A DNA stretch of 64,000 nucleotides from Burkholderiales bacterium 67-32 (GCA_001898625.1 MKUP01000006.1:1-64000); one strand, 5' to 3'; positions 55,349-64,000 are shown, counted from the stretch's first letter. Notes: generated by a model from the sequence alone, not told the origin. Translations and numbers: made by a program.

Positions 55349-56591
55349 GGGGACGCTCGAGGATCGTGACCACGCAAGCCGCTTCTTCCAGGCCATGGAA
55401 GCCGCCGCCGTTTTCCGCCAGCGCCAGCCTGGCGCCGTCGACCTGCGCGGGACCGGCTTCGCCGCGCAGTTGCACGACGAGGTCCCGGACCTGTATCGCG
55501 CCCGTCGCGCCGATGGGATGTCCCTTGGAGTGCAGGCCGCCGGAGACGTTGATGGGCAGGCGCCCGCCCAGCCGCGTGGCGCCGCTTTCGGCCAGTGCCC
55601 CGCCTTCGCCGTAGTCGCAGAAGCCGCAATTCTCGGCGTGCAGGATTTCGGCGATGGCCGACGCGTCATGCAGCTCGGCCAGGGAGATGTCGCGCGGCGC
55701 GACGCCGGCCATTTCATAGGCCCGGTCGGCGGCTATCCGCGTGAGGTGCCTGTCCACTTCGTCGGCCGTTCGGCGCGTGCCGCTGCTGACGGCGATGCCC
55801 CGGATCCGCACGGCGCGCCGCCGCTCGAACCGATCGAGCGCGCTGCCTGCGGCCACGACCAGCGCGCACGCGCCGTCGCTCATGGGCGCGCACATGGAAC
55901 GGGTGATCGGCCAGGCGATCAACTTGTCCGCCAGGACCTCGTCGACGGTCATGGGGGTGCGGTACTGCGCCATGGGGTTGAACTGCGAGTGCCAGTGGTT
56001 CTTGGCGGCGACCGTCGCGATCTGGCGCTGCGTGGTGCCGAAGCGGTGCATGTGGAAGCGCGCCTGCGAGGCATAGATGTCCATGAACACCGAACGTTCG
56101 CCGGTGTCCGCCAGGGCCTCGGGGGGAAGCGGCATGTCCTGGCCCATGGCGAGCAGGGCCTGCATGTGCTGGTCCGCGAGTTCCCGGTCCCAGCTTCCCT
56201 TGAAGGCCTCGAACATCTCGGCGCGCTTGTCCGGATAGATCATCTTCTCGGCGCCTACCACGAGCGCGACATCGAAGAGCCCGGCCCGGACCGCGGCGTA
56301 GGCCTGCATGAGTCCGGAGCTGGAGCTGGCGCAGGCGTTGTCGGTGTTGAAGATGGGGATGCCCTCGAACCCGTATGCCCGCAGCGAGCACTGTCCCCGT
56401 ATGCCGTGCTGGCCTTCCAGCGCGCCTTGCCGCGTGTTGCAGAACCAGGCGGCCTGGATCGCCTGCGCCGGCGTGCCGGCGTCGGCCAGCGCGGCATCGA
56501 TCGCGCGCGCCGCGAGTTGCCGGACGCTCGTGTCCAGATGCTTGCCCAGCGGCGTCATGCCGACGCCGACGATGTAAACGTCCGAGTTCAT
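55341..56591 (-). CDS. SCP2/lipid-transfer-type thiolase
   Basis: The 416-residue protein belongs to the SCP2-like thiolase branch: nucleophile cysteine in NTDNACASSSSG (Cys87), LAELHDASAIAEILHAEN, and NVSGGLHSKGHPIGATG with the GHP histidine. This branch includes thiolytic enzymes of branched or steroid side chains and retro-aldolases that need a DUF35 partner; no DUF35 gene is seen. It is the first gene of the minus-strand operon, divergent from the acyl-CoA dehydrogenase gene. Confidence 0.87.
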   Translation of the reverse strand: MNSDVYIVGVGMTPLGKHLDTSVRQLAARAIDAALADAGTPAQAIQAAWFCNTRQGALEGQHGIRGQCSLRAYGFEGIPIFNTDNACASSSSGLMQAYAAVRAGLFDVALVVGAEKMIYPDKRAEMFEAFKGSWDRELADQHMQALLAMGQDMPLPPEALADTGERSVFMDIYASQARFHMHRFGTTQRQIATVAAKNHWHSQFNPMAQYRTPMTVDEVLADKLIAWPITRSMCAPMSDGACALVVAAGSALDRFERRRAVRIRGIAVSSGTRRTADEVDRHLTRIAADRAYEMAGVAPRDISLAELHDASAIAEILHAENCGFCDYGEGGALAESGATRLGGRLPINVSGGLHSKGHPIGATGAIQVRDLVVQLRGEAGPAQVDGARLALAENGGGFHGLEEAACVVTILERPHA

Positions 56592-56799
56592 GCTTTCCCT
56601 TTCCGCGTTGTCCTTTGCGTGCTGGAAATATACCGACGCGGATTCGCGAAAAGCCCCCGCCGGCAGCCTGCCGCGTGCGATTTCACATATGTGGATTCTG
56701 TGTGCCGAGCGTCGCCGGATGCGCCGTGGGCGGGTGGTTGTGCGTACCATTCGCTCCATTCAATCTGGCTCGCCCGGGCATCGGGCAAAGGGGAGACGC
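56592..56799. promoter_or_regulatory. divergent promoter region of the acyl-CoA locus
   Basis: The 208 bases between the thiolase and acyl-CoA dehydrogenase genes must hold the promoters of both operons. A perfect ten-base palindrome CACATATGTG is at 56684-56693 and is a candidate operator for the IclR protein encoded at 47805. A TATATT on the minus strand near 56628 could be the -10 of the leftward operon. No further dyad was convincing. Confidence 0.45.
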
Positions 56800-57954
56800 G
56801 TGGACCGGGAGAGTTTCGAAGCGGCGCGCGACAGCTTGCGCAGATACGTCCGTGAACGCCTGGTGCCGCTCGAGGATCGCGTGGCTGCCGAGAACCGGAT
56901 TCCCGAGGAAGTCGTCGGCGAGATGCGGGACATGGGCCTGTTCGGCCTGACGATTCCCGAGAGCCATGGCGGCCTGGGGCTGACGGTCGCGCAGGAGGTC
57001 GAGCTCGTCATCGAACTGACCTGGGCGTCGGCGGCCTTCCGATCGCTGATCGCCATGAACCTGGGCGTGGGTTCGCAGGGCATCCTGGTCGACGGTACCG
57101 ATGCGCAGCGGGATGCGTGGCTGCCCCGCATCGCCAGCGGCGAGGTCATCGCGGCGTTCGCGCTGACCGAACCCGACTCCGGTTCCGACAGTGCCTCGAT
57201 GCGCACGCGCGCCGTGCGCGATGGCGATGCCTACGTGATCAACGGCAGCAAGCGGTTCATCAGCAACGCACCGCTGGCGGGCCTGTTCACGGTCATGGCG
57301 CGGACCGCGCCCGAGAACCTGCCGGGCAACCGGCACGTGAGCGCCTTCCTGGTGCCGGCATCGACGCCAGGGGTGCGCATCGGCGAGAAGGACCAGAAGA
57401 TGGGACACGCCGGGGCGGCGACCGCGGACGTCTATTTCGACGACGTGCGCATCCCCGCCGCGAACCTGCTGGGCGGCCAGGAGGGGCAGGGGTTCCGGAC
57501 CGCGATGAAGGTCCTGGAGCGGGGCCGCATCAACATCTCGGCGCTGTGTGTCGGGCAGGCGAAGCGCCTGCTGCACGAGATGCTGGCCTATGCCACGCAG
57601 CGGCGCCAGTTCGGCAAGCCGATCGCCGGGTTCCAACTGGTCCAGGCCATGCTGGCCGACAGCCAGGCCGACCTGCTGGCCGCGGAAAGCATGGTGCGCC
57701 ACACGGCACGCCTGCATGACGAAGGGCGGTCGGTGGCGATCGAGGCGTCGTGCTGCAAGCTGTTCGCCTCGGAAATGGTGGGACGCATCGCGGACCGCGC
57801 GGTCCAGGTTCACGGCGGCGCGGGCTACATGCAGGAAAGCAAGGTCGAGCGCTTCTACCGGGACGTCCGCCTGTTCCGGATCTACGAAGGAACGACGCAG
57901 ATACAGCAGCTCGTGATCGCGCGCGAGCTGGTGCGCAATTTCGCAACCATATAG
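56800..57954 (+). CDS. acyl-CoA dehydrogenase
   Basis: The 384-residue flavoprotein has the three-domain plan: MGLFGLTIPESHGGLGLTVA, FALTEPDSGSDSASMRTRAV at the flavin site, the middle strand domain, and the C-terminal helices ending in RIYEGTTQIQQLVIAREL with the catalytic glutamate of YEGTT. It oxidises acyl-CoA to 2-enoyl-CoA and passes electrons to ETF. GTG at 56800 is supported by AAAGGGGAG upstream. It heads the rightward operon; the SDR gene follows after 14 bases. Confidence 0.92.
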   Translation: MDRESFEAARDSLRRYVRERLVPLEDRVAAENRIPEEVVGEMRDMGLFGLTIPESHGGLGLTVAQEVELVIELTWASAAFRSLIAMNLGVGSQGILVDGTDAQRDAWLPRIASGEVIAAFALTEPDSGSDSASMRTRAVRDGDAYVINGSKRFISNAPLAGLFTVMARTAPENLPGNRHVSAFLVPASTPGVRIGEKDQKMGHAGAATADVYFDDVRIPAANLLGGQEGQGFRTAMKVLERGRINISALCVGQAKRLLHEMLAYATQRRQFGKPIAGFQLVQAMLADSQADLLAAESMVRHTARLHDEGRSVAIEASCCKLFASEMVGRIADRAVQVHGGAGYMQESKVERFYRDVRLFRIYEGTTQIQQLVIARELVRNFATI

Positions 57955-57968
57955 CGGGAGGCAATCGC

Positions 57969-58715
57969 GTGGAACTGGGTTTGAAGGGAAAGGTGGCCGT
58001 CGTCACGGGGGCCGCGCATGGCATAGGTGCCGCGACCGCGGCGGCATTCTGCAAAGAGGGCGCGGCGGTCCTGGTCGCCGACATCGACGGGCCGGCGGCA
58101 CAGCGCACGGCCGCCGCGTTGGCCGCCGGTGGCGGAACCGCCGTTGCGCTTGCCGTGGACGTGACGGACGAGGCATCCGTCGCGGCCATGGTGCAGGTCG
58201 TGCTCGAACGGTTCGGCGCGCTGCACGTGCTGGTCAACAACGCGGGCTTCACGCGCGACAAGCGCATCACCCGGATGCCCGTCGAGGACTGGGACGCGGT
58301 GGTGGACGTCGTGCTCAAGGGAGCCTTCCTGTGTTCCCGCGCCGCCCTCGCGCCCATGGCGGAACAGAACTTCGGCCGCATCATCAACATCTCGTCGCGG
58401 GCGCACCTGGGCAATCCCGGGCAGGCGAACTATTCGGCGGCGAAGGCCGGCCTGCTTGGCTTCACCCGGGCGCTGGCCCTGGAGCAGGGGCGCCACCACG
58501 TCACGGTCAATGCCGTGGCGCCGGGAATCATCGATACCGACGCGGTCCGGCGGTTGCCGCACTTCGAGAAGGTCAGGGAAGCCGCGGAGAAGACCACACC
58601 CATCCCGCGGATGGGCGTGGTCGAGGACATCGCCGATACCGTGCTTTATCTGGCTTCGGAGCGCGCGGGCTACATCACCGGCGAAGTCGTCCACGTGACG
58701 GGCGGCAGGTACTGA
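57969..58715 (+). CDS. FabG-like short-chain dehydrogenase
   Basis: The 248-residue protein is a classical SDR: NAD(P) motif TGAAHGIG at residues 13-20, VNNAG near 89-93, and the catalytic Ser142/Ser143, Tyr155 and Lys159 in INISS and YSAAK. The ADID end of the second strand favours NAD(H). It probably oxidises the 3-hydroxyacyl-CoA made by the hydratases of this locus. GTG at 57969 has GGGAGG upstream. It lies 14 bases after the dehydrogenase gene. Confidence 0.92.
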   Translation: MELGLKGKVAVVTGAAHGIGAATAAAFCKEGAAVLVADIDGPAAQRTAAALAAGGGTAVALAVDVTDEASVAAMVQVVLERFGALHVLVNNAGFTRDKRITRMPVEDWDAVVDVVLKGAFLCSRAALAPMAEQNFGRIINISSRAHLGNPGQANYSAAKAGLLGFTRALALEQGRHHVTVNAVAPGIIDTDAVRRLPHFEKVREAAEKTTPIPRMGVVEDIADTVLYLASERAGYITGEVVHVTGGRY

Positions 58716-58753
58716 CAACGACGACTCCCGCAAGGGAGCAGGAGGAGATGGAA

Positions 58754-59731
58754 ATGGTATTGCTTCGGTCTTTGCTTGGCGTCGCCGGCAGCCTGCTGGC
58801 GGCGGTGGTCCTGGGTCCCGCGCAGGCGGCGGATGCTTCCTATCCCGCCAAGCCCATACGCTTCATCGTCGCCTTTCCGGCCGGCAGCGGCACGGACACG
58901 GTCGCGCGGGTCATGGCCAAGACGGTGACGGACCAGACGGGCCAGCCCGTCGTGGTGGACAACCGGGGCGGCGCGAACGGGTTCATCGCCTCGCAGGCCG
59001 TGGCCACGGCCGCGCCGGACGGCTACACGTTCCTGTTCACGACCAGCACCACCCACGCCGCCAATGCGGCGATGTTCAAGAGCCTGCCCTACGACCCCAT
59101 CAAGGATTTCGAGCCCGTTTCCCTGGTCACGAAGAATGGGCTGGTGCTGCTCGTCCGGTCGGACAGCCGCTACCGCAAGGTGGAGGATCTGATCGCGGAC
59201 ATGAAGAGCCGGCCGGGCAAGCTCAACTTCGGGGCGGGTAGCGCCTCGACCCAGGTCGCCGGGGAAATGTTCAAGATGGGTACGCACACCGATGCGGTGT
59301 ACGTGCCGTACAAGGGGATGCCGCAGGCGCTGACCGATCTGGTGGCGGGGCAGATCGACTTCGCGTTCTCCGACATCAACCCGGCCGTCCCGCTGGTCGA
59401 GCAGGGCAAGCTGCGCGCGCTGGCGGTGACGACCCTGCGCCGCCATCCGGCGTTCAAGCCGGTGCCGACGCTGGACGAGGCGGGCCTGAAGGGATTCGAG
59501 CTGAGTACATGGTCCGCGGTGTTCGCGCCGGCGGGGACCCCGGCGCCCATCGTCGAGAAGATGAGCCGGCTGCTGCGGCAAGGGCAGCAAACGCGCGAGG
59601 CGCAGGAACAGTTGGAGCGGTCGGGCGCGGAGGGCGCCACGGGTTCGCCGGAAGCGCTGCGCGGCTTCGTGAAGAGCGAGTCGGAGAAGTGGGCGCGCGT
59701 GATCGAGGTGGCGGGCATCCCGCGCCAATGA
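58754..59731 (+). CDS. Bug-family solute receptor of the acyl-CoA locus
   Basis: The 325-residue periplasmic protein has a signal peptide (MVLLRSLLGVAGSLLAAVVL, likely cut after AQA) and Bug features: KPIRFIVAFPAGSGTDTVAR, DNRGGANGFIASQ, YDPIKDFEPVS and VYVPYKGMPQALTDLVAG. ATG at 58754 is preferred to that at 58748 because AGGAGG is eight bases away rather than two. It probably captures the acid degraded by the surrounding enzymes. Downstream is a thiamine-dependent enzyme gene. Confidence 0.9.
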   Translation: MVLLRSLLGVAGSLLAAVVLGPAQAADASYPAKPIRFIVAFPAGSGTDTVARVMAKTVTDQTGQPVVVDNRGGANGFIASQAVATAAPDGYTFLFTTSTTHAANAAMFKSLPYDPIKDFEPVSLVTKNGLVLLVRSDSRYRKVEDLIADMKSRPGKLNFGAGSASTQVAGEMFKMGTHTDAVYVPYKGMPQALTDLVAGQIDFAFSDINPAVPLVEQGKLRALAVTTLRRHPAFKPVPTLDEAGLKGFELSTWSAVFAPAGTPAPIVEKMSRLLRQGQQTREAQEQLERSGAEGATGSPEALRGFVKSESEKWARVIEVAGIPRQ

Positions 59732-59753
59732 CGAAGGCCACGACAGGATACGT

Positions 59754-61316
59754 ATGGAAGATCGCACGATGAATGGGGCGGAGAGCCTGGTCCACACCCT
59801 GCTTGCCAATGATGTGGATGTCTGTTTCGCCAATCCCGGCACCTCGGAGATGCACTTCGTTTCCGCGCTGGACCGGATCCCCGGCATGCGCTGCGTGCTC
59901 GGCCTTTTCGAGGGCGTGGCCACCGGCGCGGCCGACGGCTACTACCGCATGGCCGACAAGCCCGCCGCGACCCTGCTCCATCTCGGACCGGGGCTGGCGA
60001 ACGGCATGGCCAACCTGCACAACGCCGGCAAGGCGGGCTCCGGCGTGGTCAATATCGTGGGCGATCACGCCACGCATCATCGCGCGCTCAATGCGCCGCT
60101 GACCTCGGACATCGAGGCGCTGGCCCGCACGGTCTCGGGATGGGTGCGTACGTCGGCCAGTCCGGCGCTGCTGGCGGGCGACGGCGCTCAGGCGATCGCC
60201 GCCGCAAGGCGCAGTCCTGGCCAGATCGCCACTCTGATCCTGCCGGCGGATGCCGCGTGGGGTACGACGCAGGCTGTCCCGGTTTCCGCCGGCGACCACC
60301 CGGCGCAGCCGGTTCCGGACGAAACCTTGCTGGCGGCGGTCCACGCACTGCGCAAGGGCGGCCGCTGCGCGCTGTTGCTGGGCGGCCAGGCGGTGCGGGA
60401 AGAGGCCCTGGCCACGGCGGGCAGGATTGCCGCCGCGACAGGGTGCGCGCTGTTGTCCGAGTACAACCTGGCGCGCTTGCAGCGCGGCGCGGGACGCGTG
60501 CGGACCCTGCGCATTCCCTACGCGGTCGATGCGGCGGTCGCGATGCTGCGGGAATTCGACACGCTGGTGCTGGTGGGCGCGGCGGCGCCCGTCGCGTTCT
60601 TCGCCTATCCCGGCAAGCCGGGGCGCCTGCCCAGGCCCGATTGCCGGATCCTGCAACTGGCGGGCCGCGAGCACGACGCACCCGATGCGCTGGCACGGCT
60701 GGCATCCGCGCTGGGCGCGGACCGGCTGGCGCCCGCGCTGGTGGCCGCCGCCGCCGATCCGGGCCGGCCGACCGGCCGGCTGACGGCCGAGGGCATCGCC
60801 CGCGTGCTGGCGGCCTCCCTGCCCGCCGATGCCATCGTGGTCGACGAATCCGTCTCCACCGGCAGGGGGTTCGACGCCCACACGGCGGGCGCGGCGCCCC
60901 ACGACTGGCTGAACATCGTCGGCGGGGCGATCGGTTTCGGCCTGCCCGCGGCCATCGGCGCCGCCGTCGCCAGCCCCGGCCGCAAGGTCATCGCGTTGGA
61001 GGGCGACGGCAGCGCCGCGTATACGATGCAGTCGCTCTGGACCATGGCGCGCGAGTCGCTCGACATCAAGATCCTGGTGTTCGCGAACCGTTCCTACCAG
61101 ATATTGCGTGGCGAACTGGCGGGCGTGGGGGCGGCGGACCCCGGCGCCCGCGCCACCGACATGTTGACGATAGACCGCCCGACCATGGACTGGGCCGGGC
61201 TGGCCCGCTCGATGGGGGTGGAGGCCCAGCGGGTCACGGACCTGGAGGCGCTGGCCCTGCAACTGCGGCGGGCGATCGCCGCCGAGGGGCCCTATCTGGT
61301 CGAAGTGGTGCTCTGA
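59754..61316 (+). CDS. thiamine diphosphate enzyme, acetolactate synthase-like
   Basis: The 520-residue protein is of the acetolactate synthase/benzoylformate decarboxylase superfamily: the activating glutamate in GLFEGVATGAADGYYRM (Glu53) and the C-terminal cofactor motif EGDGSAAYTMQSLW ending in NRSYQIL. It is shorter than IlvB (about 570) and lacks a small subunit gene, so it is unlikely to serve in branched-chain synthesis. Decarboxylation of a 2-oxoacid or cleavage of a 2-hydroxyacyl-CoA fits the locus better. It is the last gene of the rightward operon. AGGA five bases upstream supports 59754. Confidence 0.85.
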   Translation: MEDRTMNGAESLVHTLLANDVDVCFANPGTSEMHFVSALDRIPGMRCVLGLFEGVATGAADGYYRMADKPAATLLHLGPGLANGMANLHNAGKAGSGVVNIVGDHATHHRALNAPLTSDIEALARTVSGWVRTSASPALLAGDGAQAIAAARRSPGQIATLILPADAAWGTTQAVPVSAGDHPAQPVPDETLLAAVHALRKGGRCALLLGGQAVREEALATAGRIAAATGCALLSEYNLARLQRGAGRVRTLRIPYAVDAAVAMLREFDTLVLVGAAAPVAFFAYPGKPGRLPRPDCRILQLAGREHDAPDALARLASALGADRLAPALVAAAADPGRPTGRLTAEGIARVLAASLPADAIVVDESVSTGRGFDAHTAGAAPHDWLNIVGGAIGFGLPAAIGAAVASPGRKVIALEGDGSAAYTMQSLWTMARESLDIKILVFANRSYQILRGELAGVGAADPGARATDMLTIDRPTMDWAGLARSMGVEAQRVTDLEALALQLRRAIAAEGPYLVEVVL

Positions 61317-61434
61317 ACGGCGAGGTTCGGCGCCCCGTCGCGGGGCGCCGCCGCGACACCGCGGCTTGCAAAGATCGCCAATTCGTGGTTGACTAGCACC
61401 TCTACTCTGTTTTTTCCCAAGCACGATCGCAACC

Positions 61435-61557
61435 ATGGCCACCTCCGCCATCCGCTCCGCCGCCTCCCTGCGCCAAGCCGCGCCGGGTGCCGACGTGCGC
61501 GCGATCGTCGCCCTCATTACTTCCTCGCTACTACTACCGATCGGTTGCCGGGCCTAG
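61435..61557 (+). CDS. leucine leader peptide for leuA attenuation
   Basis: A 40-codon ORF begins ATG at 61435 and ends with TAG at 61555-61557. Near its end it carries TCG CTA CTA CTA CCG: three tandem CTA codons (61528-61536), a very rare leucine codon in this high-GC DNA, plus CTC shortly before. This is the hallmark of a ribosome-stalling leader. Directly after, GGTTGCCG (61543-61550) can pair with CGGCAGCC (61574-61581), and a competing stem GTGGC/GCCAC (61565-61569, 61590-61594) excludes it. leuA follows 89 bases on. A clear terminator T run was not seen. Confidence 0.65.
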   Translation: MATSAIRSAASLRQAAPGADVRAIVALITSSLLLPIGCRA

Positions 61558-61646
61558 CGTCCTCGTGGCAGTTCGGCAGCCCCCTCTCGGCCACTCACAC
61601 GGTCCATCCGTCCATTCCGAGTCCGCAGTAGCAGGAGCAGTCCACC

Positions 61647-63344
61647 ATGTTGAAGAATCCCGAGGCGAAATACCGCCCCTTCCCCGCCTACGACTTTTCC
61701 GAGCGTAGCTGGCCCAACCGCCGCATGACCAAGGCGCCGATCTGGATGAGCACCGATCTGCGCGACGGCAACCAGGCCTTGATCGAGCCCATGAACGGCG
61801 AGCGCAAGACGCGCATGTTCGAGAAACTGGTCCAGATCGGATTCAAGGAAATCGAGGTCGGTTTCCCGTCGGCTTCGCAGACGGATTTCGATTTCATCCG
61901 CGGCCTGATCGACCAGAACCGGGTGCCCGAGGACGTCACCATCGAGGTGTTGACGCAATCGCGTGAAGAACTCATCCGCCGCACTATCGAGTCGGTCGAA
62001 GGCGGCCGCCGGGTGATCGTGCACATGTACAACGCCATCGCGCCGGCCTTCCGCCGCATCGTGTTCGGCATGACGCGCGAAGAGGTCAAGCAGGTCGCGC
62101 TGGAAGGGACCCGCCTCATCAAGGAATTGACCGACGCGCGTCCCGATACCGAGTGGGTCTACCAGTACTCGCCCGAGGTATTCAGTTCGTCCGAACTCGA
62201 TTTCGCCAAGGAAGTGTGCGATGCGGTGGTCGAGGCCTGGGGCGCGACGCCCAACCGCAAGATCATCCTGAATCTCCCCGCCACGGTCGAATGCGCGATG
62301 CCCAACATCTACGCCGACCAGATCGAGTGGATGCACCGCAACCTGGCCAACCGCGACAGCATCATCCTCAGCGTCCACCCGCACAACGACCGCGGTACCG
62401 CGGTGGCGGCGGCCGAGATGGCCGTGCTGGCCGGCGCCGAGCGCATCGAAGGCTGCCTGTTCGGCCACGGCGAACGCACCGGCAACGTCGACCTGGTCAC
62501 GTTGGCCTTGAACTGCTACAGCCAGGGCGTTTCGCCGGGGCTCGATTTTTCCGACATCGACGAGGTGCGCCGCTGCGTCGAATACTGCACCCAGTTGCCG
62601 GTGCATCCGCGCCATCCCTACGTGGGCGACCTCGTCTTCACCGCATTCTCGGGCTCGCACCAGGACGCGATCAAGAAGGGCTTCGCGCAGCGCCAGCCGG
62701 ATGCCGTCTGGGACGTTCCCTACCTGCCCATCGACCCGGCCGACCTGGGGCGCAGCTATGACGCCGTCATCCGCGTGAACAGCCAGTCCGGCAAGGGCGG
62801 GGTGTCCTACCTGCTGCAACAGGAATACGGCTTCGACTTGCCGCGCCGCCTCCAGATCGAGTTCAGCCGCGCCATCCAGCGCGTGACCGACGAGACCGGC
62901 AAGGAGGTCGTGGCGGCCGACGTCTACTCCATCTTCAGCCACGAGTACCTGGAGCAGCACGAGCCCTATCGCTTCGTCCGCCATCGCATGGCTAGCGTCG
63001 AAGGCGGCGTGCGGGTCGAGGTCGACGTGCAGGCCGATGGCCAGGTGAGCACCCTGGTGGGTACCGGCAACGGCCCGATCGACGCCTTCGTGCAGGCGCT
63101 GAACATGCCGATGCGGATGATGGACTACCACGAGCATTCGATAGGCGTGGGCGCCGACGCGACCGCCGCCTGCTACGTGGAGGTGCGCGTGGGCGATGCC
63201 CCCACGGGCTTCGGCGTGGGCGTGGACAGCGACATCGTCACGGCTTCGTTCAAGGCCGTGCTGAGCGCGATCAACCGCCACATCCGCGACAGCGGGCAGC
63301 CTGCCGCGACGGCTGGGACGAAGCTTGCGGAAGTGAGTGTGTGA
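61647..63344 (+). CDS. leuA: 2-isopropylmalate synthase
   Basis: The 565-residue protein is the longer LeuA class: catalytic [15 protein letters not shown] near residue 35, metal ligands in [13 protein letters not shown], the [14 protein letters not shown] segment, and a C-terminal regulatory LeuA dimer domain ([20 protein letters not shown]) that binds leucine for feedback inhibition. It condenses acetyl-CoA and 2-oxoisovalerate, the first step of leucine synthesis. AGGAG is eight bases before the ATG. A leucine-codon leader precedes it and a large hairpin follows its stop. Confidence 0.97.
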   Translation: MLKNPEAKYRPFPAYDFSERSWPNRRMTKAPIWMSTDLRDGNQALIEPMNGERKTRMFEKLVQIGFKEIEVGFPSASQTDFDFIRGLIDQNRVPEDVTIEVLTQSREELIRRTIESVEGGRRVIVHMYNAIAPAFRRIVFGMTREEVKQVALEGTRLIKELTDARPDTEWVYQYSPEVFSSSELDFAKEVCDAVVEAWGATPNRKIILNLPATVECAMPNIYADQIEWMHRNLANRDSIILSVHPHNDRGTAVAAAEMAVLAGAERIEGCLFGHGERTGNVDLVTLALNCYSQGVSPGLDFSDIDEVRRCVEYCTQLPVHPRHPYVGDLVFTAFSGSHQDAIKKGFAQRQPDAVWDVPYLPIDPADLGRSYDAVIRVNSQSGKGGVSYLLQQEYGFDLPRRLQIEFSRAIQRVTDETGKEVVAADVYSIFSHEYLEQHEPYRFVRHRMASVEGGVRVEVDVQADGQVSTLVGTGNGPIDAFVQALNMPMRMMDYHEHSIGVGADATAACYVEVRVGDAPTGFGVGVDSDIVTASFKAVLSAINRHIRDSGQPAATAGTKLAEVSV

Positions 63345-63366
63345 CCCCCCCCTACGCGCTTACGCG

Positions 63367-63429
63367 CGCCCCCCAGGGGGCGATGCGGGCGGACCGGCAA
63401 AGCCGGATCCACCGCATCCCTGGGGGGCG
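63367..63429. terminator. large nested hairpin between leuA and the DUF924 gene
   Basis: Three nested stems form one long hairpin: CGCCCCCCAGGG with CCCTGGGGGGCG (63367-63378, 63418-63429), GATGCGG with CCGCATC (63382-63388, 63412-63418) and CCGGC-AAA-GCCGG (63394-63406). It lies between convergent genes, so it can act as a bidirectional terminator. The shape also suggests a dispersed intergenic repeat of this bacterial group, which cannot be tested within one window because no second copy is present. Confidence 0.65.
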
Positions 63430-63444
63430 TGTGTTCTTGGGGGG

Positions 63445-64000
63445 CTAGAAGCCTGATCCCGGCTGTTTCAGGAACTCCAGTTCCTGCCCCGTGCTGGCCC
63501 GCCCCAGGGTGGCGTTGCGGTGGGGAAAGCGGCCGAAGCGTTCCACGATGTCGCGGTGGCGGATGGCGAAATCCAGTGAGTTCTGGGAGGCGGGGTGTTC
63601 CTGCGCCAGCGTGGTGTACAGGGCCACGCATCGTTCCTGGATGCCGGGGTTTTCGCTGTGCATCAACGGCAGGTAGACGAATTCCCTTTGCACCGGCGGC
63701 AGTTGCAGGTAGCGGCCCGAGTCGATCAGTTCCAGCGCGTCGGCCAGCGCCTGCGGGTCGCCGGCGAAGGAGCGCGGCGTGCCGCGCCAGACGTTGCGGG
63801 GGAACTGGTCCAGCAGCACGATGCGCGCCAGCGCACCGCCCAGTTCGCGCTTCCATTCGCGCAGGCCGCCGGCCACCGCCTGCTCGACACGCGGCAGGAA
63901 GCGCCGTTCGATCTCGGCGTCGAAGTCGGGGTTTTTCTGGAACCAGACGTGGCGCGGCTTCAGGTAGCCGGGATCGTCGGGGGGCAGGAACCAGAAGTCC
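63445..64000 (-). CDS. DUF924 family protein, 5' end beyond the window
   Basis: At least 184 residues are visible, reading DFWFLPPDDPGYLKPRHVWF from the window edge, then LARIVLLDQFPRNVWRGTPR and ENPGIQERCVALY to the end. This is the DUF924 family, an all-helical protein with conserved DQFPRN and HSE segments (seen: MHSENPG) related to TPR-like folds and found in bacteria, plants and fungi. Its function is unknown. The start codon lies beyond 64000. It is convergent with leuA across the hairpin. Confidence 0.85.
   Translation of the reverse strand, partial: DFWFLPPDDPGYLKPRHVWFQKNPDFDAEIERRFLPRVEQAVAGGLREWKRELGGALARIVLLDQFPRNVWRGTPRSFAGDPQALADALELIDSGRYLQLPPVQREFVYLPLMHSENPGIQERCVALYTTLAQEHPASQNSLDFAIRHRDIVERFGRFPHRNATLGRASTGQELEFLKQPGSGF

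Noticed and set aside
59754-61316. The thiamine enzyme as the biosynthetic acetolactate synthase because leuA is near
   Set aside because: There is no small regulatory subunit gene, the protein is short, and the gene belongs to the upstream catabolic operon; leuA has its own leader.

Overview
The window is high-GC DNA of a betaproteobacterium, most likely an Alcaligenaceae member of the Bordetella/Achromobacter type. The evidence is five Bug-type (tripartite tricarboxylate) solute receptors without transporter membrane genes, a DUF3567 protein, many small acyl-CoA and hydroxyacid catabolic operons each with its own regulator, and a leuA gene behind a leucine-rich leader peptide. This is inference from gene content; no rRNA or tRNA is present.

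Bases 1 to about 7540 are the right end of an integrative conjugative element (ICE): the 3' end of trbG, then trbI and a DUF2274 gene, then lower-GC cargo. The cargo is an HNH-domain protein on the minus strand and a translationally coupled pair on the plus strand, an OLD-family ATPase/TOPRIM nuclease followed by a UvrD-like helicase, which is the layout of Gabija anti-phage defence. A second, diverged partial copy of the trbI 3' end and DUF2274 follows the cargo. The element then appears to stop at a T-rich core at 7532-7539, inside a fragment of a CobW-type GTPase gene.

From about 7540 the DNA is chromosomal. 7830-9742 holds DUF3567 and a GCS2/YbdK-type ligase. 9834-19175 is an IclR-controlled set: MmgE/PrpD protein, FAD-linked hydroxyacid oxidase, aspartase/fumarase-superfamily lyase, Bug receptor, sulfurtransferase and BisC-type molybdoenzyme. 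Two matching AT-rich inverted repeats mark its two promoters. metH (19304-23074) follows, then an abiE toxin-antitoxin locus whose toxin gene is broken. 24373-30754 is a LacI-controlled dicarboxylate/CoA cluster (CoA-transferase, CitE-like lyase, two Bug receptors, isocitrate-lyase-family lyase, YciI-like protein). 30761-37682 is a minus-strand set with a LysR gene, a beta-propeller protein, hydantoinase/oxoprolinase A and B, and a Bug receptor.

38138-43543 appears to be a MarR-centred set: a stand-alone pyruvate dehydrogenase E1, marR, a shortened E1-like protein, a glutathione transferase and an SMR pump, with three similar TTGnAA-n-TTnCAA-type palindromes in its intergenic regions. A LysR/FMN-reductase divergent pair, hsp20 and prpE follow. 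47805-61316 is a large divergent acyl-CoA degradation locus of twelve genes, eight leftward (ending in iclR) and four rightward. The window ends with the leucine leader and leuA, a large hairpin, and a DUF924 gene that runs off the edge.
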